A stretch of DNA of 6,610 nucleotides, from positions 1-6,610 of the forward strand of contig JAIRXX010000246.1 in NCBI GenBank assembly GCA_031268065.1. Direction: 5' to 3'. The notes beneath the pieces are model-generated. The model saw only the letters and a program-made list of their open reading frames with translations, ran no database searches and was not told where the DNA came from. Every line of letters begins with the position of its first letter. The first letter of the stretch is position 1. Below are positions 1 through 5,985 of this stretch, piece after piece. The DNA is from Propionibacteriaceae bacterium. Its GTDB lineage: Bacteria; Actinomycetota; Actinomycetes; Propionibacteriales; Propionibacteriaceae. A program made the position numbers and the translations under genes.

Positions 1-2151
1 GCGTCGTTCAGCCACACGACGCAGCAACAGGTGACCGGGATCGCGCTGACAGGTGAGGACTCTTCGGCCTACGGCACGTCGATCACCTTGAAGGCGGCCA
101 CGACCCCCGCCAACGCCAGCAACAAGAAGGTGACCTGGAGCTGGAACGACGGCTCGCTGTCGTCCAGCAAGTATCCCGGCTTCAAAATCACCTCGGCTGG
201 CAAGCTGACCATCCCGAAGCAGACCGCCACCTCGCGGACCACGATCGAGGTGCGTGCCACAGCGGCGGACAAGTATGGCCAGGCGCAAAACTTCACCATC
301 GCTCTCACCAACACCCCCACCGCCGTCGCAATCACCAACCCGCAGACCGAGTTGGCCCTCGGCAAGTCGGTGACGCTCAAGGCGACCACGACCCCAGCGA
401 ATATTCCCAATAAGAAAGTGACCTGGGCTGTGGTCTCCGGCCAGCCCTGTGGGGTTATCAACCCGTCCTCCGGCAAATTCACCGCATCCACCCAGGAAAT
501 GTGCTACAACGTGACAGTCAATGTCAGAGCAACCACCCAGGTCGGGAACAAATTCGTAACGCTAGGCGTGAAGATGTACAGCGGGATGATCAGCAAGATC
601 ACTCTGCCCGCCACCAAGGTCACCCTCTTCACCACCGGCGCCAACCAGACCTTCGACCTGAAGGGTCCGGGCTTCGCCATCACTCGCACGAAGTCCTCCG
701 CGAGCCAGAACTTGAGCTTCTCGTCGAGCAACACCGCTGTGGCCACCGTCTCAGCCGCTGGCCTGATAACGGCACTGGCGCCGGGGACCGCGAAGGTGAA
801 GGCGGCCGCCATTGACGGCAGCGGCAAGAGCGCCACGGTCACCGTGACGGTCAAGGAGCCGGTGACCGGCGTCAGCGTGTCCGCACCGGCGATAGCAGGG
901 ACCGCGCCAGCCACCCCCAAGCTGGCGCCGAAGGCCAGCCTGACGCCGGTGGCCACCGTCACTCCTTCCACGGCCACCAGCAAGGCGCTCACCTGGGAAT
1001 TCGTCAGCCCGGCGAACGCGACGAGCCTGGCGAGTTTGAACGCCAAGACCGGCAAGCTGACGGCAAAGGCCGTCTCCACCGACACGAATGTGGTCATCCG
1101 GGCCAAGTCTGCGCAGAATCCTAGTTTTTCCGCCACGCTGACGGTGACGATCACCCGCGCCGCGTCGGTGATCGGCTTTCCGGCGAATGTGGCCAACAAG
1201 ACCATCGATTTCTTCACCGCGCCAGGCGAGGCTTACAGCGCCCACCCATCCACGCAGACCCATGCGGCGACTCGCTCCGTCGCCACAACGGGCGTTGTGT
1301 ATTCCTCCAGCAACACCGCCGTCGCCACAGTGAGCGCGATCGGCCAGGTGACCGCGCTCAAGCCGGGCACGGCGACCATCACCGCCACAGCCGCCGACTA
1401 CAGCGGCAAGAAGGCAAGCTACAAGGCGCGGGTGCTGGTCCCGGCGTCCAGCATCACGATCACGCCGAAAGTCGCCAGCAATGACTACCCGGCCCCGGAC
1501 AATCCGACCAAGCCGATCGCGCTCGGCAAGACTGGGGCGTTCACCGCGAAAACGGGGAGCGCTTTCGGCAGCCCGAGCGTCACCAAAGTCGCCTGGTCAA
1601 TCGAGGCCGACCCCGCGAGCGTGGTCTCGGCGACGTTCAATTCAACCTATAAGAAATATGTCTCGGTGAATTCGAGCGGAGTGGTGAGCATCAAGAACCA
1701 CGCCCTGCCTAATACCGCTGGCTACACCTTCAGGCTGAAGGCCTCAGCCACAGATGGCAGCACCGTCTCTGGCAGCTACATCGTCAAGGTCGTGCAGTCG
1801 AACGGTGCCATCGTCTTCGACAAGGCGTCGTTTGACGTCGATGAATACGGGTTCTACATCGACTTTAAAGTGAGGTTCGCGGACCCGGCGAACGCGCACT
1901 ACGACTTCACGGTGACCACTGACGGCGGGAAGAGCAGCGTGCTCCCCATTGATGTGTATATCTACGAATATTCCTATGGAGACGGCCCCTCCCGAAAGTA
2001 CAGCGCCTATTTCGACGTGGCAGATACTCCGGGCACCGCGAAGAAAAAGCAAACCTTCTCGTTGACGGTCACTTGTAACGCGTCCGGCGCCAAAGCTACG
2101 GTGAAGTTCAAGACTTGGGTGAAAGACGACCTGATTAATGTGGATTTCTAA
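1..2151 (+). CDS. Large secreted protein with tandem bacterial Ig-like (BIG2-type) modules, 5' end missing
   Basis: The frame is open from the first base (GCG TCG TTC ...) to a TAA at 2149-2151, so the gene starts outside the window; the GTG at 31 lies inside a module and is not a credible start. About 716 residues are visible. They are almost wholly beta-type, rich in Thr, Ser, Ala, Val and Lys, and fall into six Ig-like modules plus a different C-terminal domain. Hallmarks of the BIG2 (invasin/intimin-like) family are the SSSNTAVATVSA block followed by G-x-ITALxPGTA, at 721-795 and again at 1303-1377, and the TTPAN..NKKVTW block at 100-138 and 388-426. Such proteins are usually displayed on the surface and serve in adhesion, or as stalks holding a functional domain away from the cell. 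No LPXTG sorting signal, membrane helix or SLH-type repeat is visible at the C-terminus, so anchoring, if any, must lie upstream or be non-covalent. The signal peptide and any N-terminal functional domain are not in view, so the exact role is unknown. Confidence 0.9.
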   Translation, partial: ASFSHTTQQQVTGIALTGEDSSAYGTSITLKAATTPANASNKKVTWSWNDGSLSSSKYPGFKITSAGKLTIPKQTATSRTTIEVRATAADKYGQAQNFTIALTNTPTAVAITNPQTELALGKSVTLKATTTPANIPNKKVTWAVVSGQPCGVINPSSGKFTASTQEMCYNVTVNVRATTQVGNKFVTLGVKMYSGMISKITLPATKVTLFTTGANQTFDLKGPGFAITRTKSSASQNLSFSSSNTAVATVSAAGLITALAPGTAKVKAAAIDGSGKSATVTVTVKEPVTGVSVSAPAIAGTAPATPKLAPKASLTPVATVTPSTATSKALTWEFVSPANATSLASLNAKTGKLTAKAVSTDTNVVIRAKSAQNPSFSATLTVTITRAASVIGFPANVANKTIDFFTAPGEAYSAHPSTQTHAATRSVATTGVVYSSSNTAVATVSAIGQVTALKPGTATITATAADYSGKKASYKARVLVPASSITITPKVASNDYPAPDNPTKPIALGKTGAFTAKTGSAFGSPSVTKVAWSIEADPASVVSATFNSTYKKYVSVNSSGVVSIKNHALPNTAGYTFRLKASATDGSTVSGSYIVKVVQSNGAIVFDKASFDVDEYGFYIDFKVRFADPANAHYDFTVTTDGGKSSVLPIDVYIYEYSYGDGPSRKYSAYFDVADTPGTAKKKQTFSLTVTCNASGAKATVKFKTWVKDDLINVDF
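31..1797 (+). repeat. Six tandem Ig-like modules within the surface protein gene
   Basis: Approximate module boundaries are 31-312, 319-585, 586-858, 859-1158, 1159-1440 and 1441-1797. Each opens with a short hydrophobic strand (for example VTGIALTG, TAVAITNP, PVTGVSVS, PASSITIT) and ends with an alternating strand such as TVTVKE or TVTITR. Modules 1 and 2 resemble each other most (GxSxTLKAxTTPAN..NKKVTW). Modules 3 and 5 form a second pair sharing SSSNTAVATVSA. Module 4 keeps only the P-x-x-AT-x-K-x-x-TW pattern, and module 6 is longer and more diverged. The repeats are clear as protein but degenerate as DNA, so this is an old array rather than a recent expansion. Boundaries are my reading and may be off by several residues. 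Confidence 0.8.
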
Positions 2152-2153
2152 AC

Positions 2154-2204
2154 AGCCCACAAAGTTTTACCTTCGCCGCTCACTGCGAGACTTTGCTCCG
2201 GGGC
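2154..2204. terminator. Possible weak bidirectional hairpin between convergent genes
   Basis: The 69-base gap between the Ig-like gene and mntH, which converge here, holds CAAAGT at 2160-2165 and its complement ACTTTG at 2190-2195. The stem can be extended inward by U-A and G-U pairs. An outer GCCC/GGGC pairing (2154-2157 with 2201-2204) is also possible across an internal loop. It lies where both transcripts should end. The stem is imperfect, the loop is long, and neither side has a clear U tract, so this is a tentative call. Nothing else is seen in the gap. Confidence 0.3.
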
Positions 2205-2220
2205 CGGAAGGGCCGACGGT

Positions 2221-3480
2221 CTAGGGGAATAGGGTCAGCCAGATCAGCACCAGGTTCAGGGCCACGATCAGGGCCACCACTCCCCAGGCGACGACTCGCA
2301 GCAGGGCGCCGTTGCGGAAGGCGCCCATCAGCCGCCGGTCGTTGCTCAGCCGCACCAGCGGGATGAGGGCGAAGGGGATGCCGACGCTGAGGAAGACCTG
2401 GCTGACGACCAATGCCCAGGTCGGATCGACGCCGATGCTCAGGATGGCCAGCGCGGGCACCAGGGTGATCGCGCGCATGGCCAGGATGGGCACCCGCTTG
2501 GAGAGCAGGCCGGAGATGATCGCCACCCCGGCGTAGCTGCCCACCGATGTCGAGGCCAAGCCGGAGGCGAGCAGCCCGACCGCGAAGAGGGTGGCGACCA
2601 CCGGGCCGAGAGCGCTGGCTATCGCCTGGTACGCGCCCTCAATCGAATCGGCGTCGCCCACTCCCTGCAAGGTGGCGGCGGCGAGCAACAGCATGGCAAT
2701 GTTGACTGTGCCCGCGACCAGCATGGAACCGACCACATCCCAACGGGTTGCCCGCACCATTGGCCGCAGATCGCCTGCCAAATCGACTTGGTGCTCATGG
2801 GCGAGTTGGGAATGGACATAAATGGCGTGCGGCATCACCGTTGCGCCCAGCATGGATGCGGCCAGCAGCACCGATTGGTTGTCGGTGAAACGCGGAACCG
2901 CACCGGCGACGGCATCCGGCCAGGAAACGTCAGCCACGAAAAGTCCGGCGACGAAACCGACCGTGATGATCACCAGCAGCCCGATCACCACGAATTCAAA
3001 CGTGCGCTGCCCGCCACGGCTCTGCACGGCGAGCAATGCCATCGAGACCGCGCCGACGATGACCGCGCCTGGCAACAGCTGGATGCCGAAGAGGATATTC
3101 AGCGCGATGGCGCCGCCGACAACTTCGGCGAGGTCGGTGGCGATGGCCACCAATTCGGCTTGGAACAAGAAGGCCAGCCGGGCGGGTCTGCGCATCCGCT
3201 CGCCCAGCAATTCGGGAAGGCTCTTCCGGGTGACCAGCCCCAGCTTTGCGGAGAGATATTGCACCAGCACGGCCATAGTGTTGGCGACGAGCAACACCCA
3301 GACCAGCAGATAGCCATGTGTGGCCCCAGCGGTGAGGTTGGCCGCCACATTGCCCGGATCGACGTAGGCGATGGCGGCCACGAAAGCCGGGCCGAGCATC
3401 TTGGTCAGGTGTGGTTGCCGGGTCTGCACGGTAGCTAAGGTAGCAGGGCAATCCGCCGCCGATGGACGTTTGGGCGACAT
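2221..3480 (-). CDS. mntH: NRAMP-family divalent metal (Mn2+/Fe2+) : H+ symporter
   Basis: The product (419 residues, normal for bacterial NRAMP proteins) imports Mn2+ and, less well, Fe2+ with protons across the cytoplasmic membrane. The helix 1 metal-site motif DPGN is at residues 41-44, inside a conserved GPAFVAAIAYVDPGN stretch. The helix 6 motif ATVMPHAIYVHS is at 213-224, with Ala213 and Met216 as the expected metal ligands and His218 conserved. Helix 3 carries ATDLAEVVGG (114-123), and helix 10 carries SQVFLSVGIPFALIPL (360-375) with Gln361 at the position known to contact metal in the family. About eleven hydrophobic segments can be traced. All key residues are present. The ATG at 3480 is the first start after an in-frame TAA but has no Shine-Dalgarno-like sequence. 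GTG (residue 18) or ATG (residue 28) are possible alternatives, neither with a better site. It is transcribed alone, separated from the sugar operon by a strong hairpin and convergent with the Ig-like gene. Substrate preference is inferred from family. Confidence 0.94.
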   Translation of the reverse strand: MSPKRPSAADCPATLATVQTRQPHLTKMLGPAFVAAIAYVDPGNVAANLTAGATHGYLLVWVLLVANTMAVLVQYLSAKLGLVTRKSLPELLGERMRRPARLAFLFQAELVAIATDLAEVVGGAIALNILFGIQLLPGAVIVGAVSMALLAVQSRGGQRTFEFVVIGLLVIITVGFVAGLFVADVSWPDAVAGAVPRFTDNQSVLLAASMLGATVMPHAIYVHSQLAHEHQVDLAGDLRPMVRATRWDVVGSMLVAGTVNIAMLLLAAATLQGVGDADSIEGAYQAIASALGPVVATLFAVGLLASGLASTSVGSYAGVAIISGLLSKRVPILAMRAITLVPALAILSIGVDPTWALVVSQVFLSVGIPFALIPLVRLSNDRRLMGAFRNGALLRVVAWGVVALIVALNLVLIWLTLFP

Positions 3481-3490
3481 GTCCGCACAC

Positions 3491-3506
3491 CGGGCGGCTT
3501 AGCCCG
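3491..3506 (-). promoter_or_regulatory. Small hairpin just upstream of the mntH start
   Basis: CGGGC (3491-3495) and GCCCG (3502-3506) form a perfect 5-bp G/C stem around a 6-base loop. It ends 10 bases before the mntH ATG, where a ribosome binding site would be expected. In the mRNA it would cover the initiation region, or it may be chance in GC-rich DNA. No convincing -10 box or metalloregulator operator was found between this hairpin and the sugar-operon terminator. Confidence 0.3.
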
Positions 3507-3538
3507 CGCCCTTCCGCCTTCTCGCACCTGGAGACAAA

Positions 3539-3578
3539 CGAGTGCGGCCAGGTAGCCACTGCTTCCCGGCCGCACTCG
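3539..3578 (-). terminator. Probable intrinsic terminator of the sugar ABC operon
   Basis: CGAGTGCGGCC (3539-3549) and GGCCGCACTCG (3568-3578) are exact reverse complements and give an 11-bp stem around an 18-base loop, in which two further G-C pairs can form across a bulged base. On the minus strand the stem begins 30 bases after the TAG of the binding-protein gene and is followed by TTTGTCTCC, a weak U-rich tail. Position and strength fit a rho-independent terminator. The modest tail means some read-through towards mntH is possible. Confidence 0.75.
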
Positions 3579-3607
3579 CCTATTGGCTAGAACCGATTAA
3601 ACCACTG

Positions 3608-4702
3608 CTATGCCGGGAACATTTCGTTCACGTTGGCCTTGGTCACGATCACCGGAGTCAGCTCGAACAGCGGAACATCCTTTACGCCGTTGCTGCGGAC
3701 CGAAGTGCCGGCAGGCAGATCCTTGCTCAATTCCAGGGCCTGGGTAATCTCAATGGTCTTGTCGATCATCGGCTGCGTCGGCTTGGCGACAGTGGCGTAC
3801 TGCTTCCCATCGCGAATCCACTGGACCGACTCGTCCTCGGCGTCCAAACCATCGACGATGGGCAGATTCTTGATACCGGCGTTCTCGGAGGCGGTGATGA
3901 TTGCGCGGGCGATGCCGTCATTCGGGCTGAGCACGCCGTCAGGGCCTTTGCCGGCAGAGTAATTTCCGGCCAGCAGCGAATCCATCCGGGACTGGGCCTT
4001 GGAGTTTTCCCAATCAGCGGTCGCCACCTGGGTGAATTCAACCTGCCCGGAGGTGATGGTGATCGTCTTGGCGTCAATCAGCGGCTGCAGCACAGACATT
4101 GCGCCGTCGAAGAACAGCTTGGCGTTCGGATCAGCCGGGCCACCGGCGAACAATTCGACAACCCACGGGCCGTCCGGGCTGACATTGGCCTTCAAGCCCT
4201 CCAACAGCGCCTCGGCCTGCAATTCGCCAGTGCCGAAGGCGTTGTACTGGACCACGCCGTCTACAGCTTGGGTGTTCTTGATCTCGCGGTCATAGCCGAG
4301 GATCACCGCGCCCGCCACCTTGGCGTTCTCCAACACAGTGCCCAGCTGCTCGCCGTCCACCGCGCCGACGATGATGACCTTGGCGCCCTGCTCCACGAAG
4401 GAGTCAATCTGCTGCTGCTGATTCGGCACCTTGTTGTCCGCCGCTTGCACAGCGGCCTTGAAACCGGCTGCCTCGATGGACTTGGCGAACAATTCGTTGG
4501 CCTCAGCCCAGTTCTGGGTGCCTACCCACGGCAGCGATACGGCGATCAGATCGCCCGGCGCCACCAATCCGGCGCTGACCGGCGGTTCGACGTCAGCCGA
4601 TGGGCTGCCGGAGGTTTCACCGCCAGTGCCGCATCCGCCAAAAAGGATCAAGGAACCCGCGGCGGCAAGTGCTGCCACCCGGAGATATTTCTTGGTTTTC
4701 AT
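3608..4702 (-). CDS. chvE: Monosaccharide-binding lipoprotein of an ABC importer (ChvE/XylF type)
   Basis: This 364-residue protein is the extracellular sugar receptor of the importer. Its N-terminus is a lipoprotein signal: KTKK charges, a hydrophobic stretch, then a lipobox-like LFGG before Cys24, the expected lipidation and cleavage site. A Gly/Ser/Pro-rich linker (25-45) leads into a type I periplasmic-binding fold. Family blocks are VPNQQQQID (92-100), IIVGAVDG (110-117), GYDREI (136-141), SPNDGIARAI (259-268), DAE (287-289), YATVAKPT (302-309) and the closing VIVTKANV (351-358). These match the ChvE/XylF group, which binds aldoses such as xylose, glucose, arabinose or galactose; the ligand cannot be named. 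The residue before the DAE motif is Leu286, where relatives known to me carry Gln. The start is well supported: GGAGAG lies five bases upstream, and the ATG overlaps the permease stop as ATGA, suggesting translational coupling. It is the last gene of the operon and is followed by a strong hairpin. Confidence 0.93.
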   Translation of the reverse strand: MKTKKYLRVAALAAAGSLILFGGCGTGGETSGSPSADVEPPVSAGLVAPGDLIAVSLPWVGTQNWAEANELFAKSIEAAGFKAAVQAADNKVPNQQQQIDSFVEQGAKVIIVGAVDGEQLGTVLENAKVAGAVILGYDREIKNTQAVDGVVQYNAFGTGELQAEALLEGLKANVSPDGPWVVELFAGGPADPNAKLFFDGAMSVLQPLIDAKTITITSGQVEFTQVATADWENSKAQSRMDSLLAGNYSAGKGPDGVLSPNDGIARAIITASENAGIKNLPIVDGLDAEDESVQWIRDGKQYATVAKPTQPMIDKTIEITQALELSKDLPAGTSVRSNGVKDVPLFELTPVIVTKANVNEMFPA

Positions 4703-5985
4703 TGTGACTCTCCATTTCTGTTTGGTTCTGCCGGTGCAGCCGTTAGTGGCTCAGCGCCGGTGCCAGTCCCCTTTGGCTGGTCTTTTCTTTCCAGGAGCCT
4801 TCCGGTGATGGAGTCGCGTCCTGAACGCTTGTTGTAAACATCGAGGGCTACTGCCGCCAGCAGCACCAGGCCCTTGATGATCTGGGTGCGGTCCTGGGCC
4901 ACGCCCATCAGCATCAACCCGGAGTTGATCGAGGCCATCACCAGTGCGCCGACCACTGTGGCGCCGACTGTGCCAATGCCGCCTGTCACCGCCGCCCCGC
5001 CGATGAACACCGAGGCGATCGCGTCCAATTCCCACATGTTGCCGTCGTTGGGTCCAGCGGCGGTGGAACGCCCGGCGGCGAGAATGCCCGCCAGCGCCGC
5101 GAGGATGGACATGTTGAGCATGACCAAGAAGTAGGTCCGGGAAACGTTCACGCCGCTCAGCGCCGCCGCCGCCTTGTTGCCGCCGACCGCGTAGACATGG
5201 CGTCCGAACGGGGTCCGCTGGGTCAGGATCGCATAGAAGATGACCAGCGCCCCGACAATGATGATTGGGATCGGAATCGAGGTGCCCTCGCGGCCACTGG
5301 CCAGCAGCCAGGTGAGATAGCCGATCAGCAAACCCACCAGCACAAGCTGGAGCACGGCGGGCAACAGCGGCTGCGATTCCCCGGTGACCTCGGCCAGGCG
5401 CTTGCGGGAACGCAATTGCAGCAGCACCACCACCGCGATGGCCACAGCCCCGATCAACACGGTGAGCAGATTCAAACCAGTCTGCTCCCGGCCCCAGTCC
5501 GGCAGATAGCCCGATCCCAGCACCCGCAATTCTGGCGGCACCGGGATGGAGATTGAACCGCTGATCCAAATCACCGCGCCACGGAAGATCATCCAACCGG
5601 CGAGGGTGGTGATGAAGCCCGGAATGCCAATCTTGGACAGCCACAACCCCTGCCAGGTGCCGATCAACGCCCCGATGGCCAGCCCTGCCAAAATAGCCAC
5701 CGCCCAGGGCAAGCCGAGATCGCGGGCGGAAAGCGCCACGCACATGCCGACGAAACCGGCCACCGATCCCACCGAGAGGTCAATATGGCCGACCACGATC
5801 ACCATCAGCATCCCCAGCGCGAGAATCAACACGTAGGTGTTGCCGACCAGCAAGTTCAAGATGTTCTGGCTGGTGAGCATCCGCCCGCCGGAAATGATGT
5901 TGAAAGTGATCAGGATCAGCACTAGGACGAAAACCATCGTGTAACGCCTGAGGTCGTTCCCAAGGACCTGCTTTACAAGTTTCAT
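4699..5985 (-). CDS. mmsB: Sugar ABC transporter permease (MmsB/GguB/XylH type)
   Basis: This is the membrane channel of the monosaccharide importer, 428 residues, probably acting as a dimer bound to the double-domain ATPase. About a dozen hydrophobic segments can be traced between residues 16 and 382. Family motifs include GHIDLSVGS (66-74), GFITTLAGWMIFRG (123-136), the cytoplasmic GGNKAAAALSGVNV loop (268-281) that should contact the ATPase, and WELDAIASVFIGG...GGIGTVGAT (318-343). It is about 100 residues longer than ribose-type RbsC permeases. The extra length is a central stretch (about 155-245) with a charged loop, LRSRKRLAEVTGE, and an added hydrophobic segment, plus a hydrophilic C-terminal tail (389-428) rich in Thr, Ala, Pro and Gly. 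A long centre is usual for the MmsB/XylH branch, which supports that assignment. The ATG overlaps the ATPase stop as ATGA, with AAGGAAA upstream, and its own stop overlaps the next start in the same way. Confidence 0.94.
   Translation of the reverse strand: MKLVKQVLGNDLRRYTMVFVLVLILITFNIISGGRMLTSQNILNLLVGNTYVLILALGMLMVIVVGHIDLSVGSVAGFVGMCVALSARDLGLPWAVAILAGLAIGALIGTWQGLWLSKIGIPGFITTLAGWMIFRGAVIWISGSISIPVPPELRVLGSGYLPDWGREQTGLNLLTVLIGAVAIAVVVLLQLRSRKRLAEVTGESQPLLPAVLQLVLVGLLIGYLTWLLASGREGTSIPIPIIIVGALVIFYAILTQRTPFGRHVYAVGGNKAAAALSGVNVSRTYFLVMLNMSILAALAGILAAGRSTAAGPNDGNMWELDAIASVFIGGAAVTGGIGTVGATVVGALVMASINSGLMLMGVAQDRTQIIKGLVLLAAVALDVYNKRSGRDSITGRLLERKDQPKGTGTGAEPLTAAPAEPNRNGESQ
4708..4713 (-). 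promoter_or_regulatory. Ribosome binding site of the sugar-binding lipoprotein gene
   Basis: GGAGAG on the minus strand lies five bases before the ATG at 4702, inside the last codons of the permease gene. It fixes the start of the binding-protein gene and supports coupled but independently boosted translation. Confidence 0.7.

Noticed and set aside
31..33. GTG at 31 as the start of the Ig-like gene
   Set aside because: The frame is open to the window edge, the codon falls at the first strand of a module, and no signal peptide follows, so the gene must begin upstream.
504..1263. Long minus-strand open frames opposite the Ig-like gene (237 and 170 codons)
   Set aside because: They lie antisense to a clearly repeat-structured protein, show no recognisable domain, and are typical by-products of GC-rich codon bias.
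3430..3444. GGTAGC direct repeat (3430-3435 and 3439-3444), considered as a DtxR/MntR-like operator for mntH
   Set aside because: It resembles part of a DtxR-type half site but is a direct rather than inverted repeat, matches the consensus poorly, and lies inside the coding region if the ATG at 3480 is used.
2996..3559. Minus-strand frame of 187 codons overlapping the mntH start
   Set aside because: It is a frame-shifted reading of mntH; the NRAMP motifs are all in the other frame, with no sign of a frameshift.
3542..4837. Plus-strand open frame of 431 codons
   Set aside because: It lies opposite the binding-protein gene, the permease 3' end and the terminator. The minus-strand proteins carry clear family motifs and coupled starts, whereas the plus-strand translation has none.
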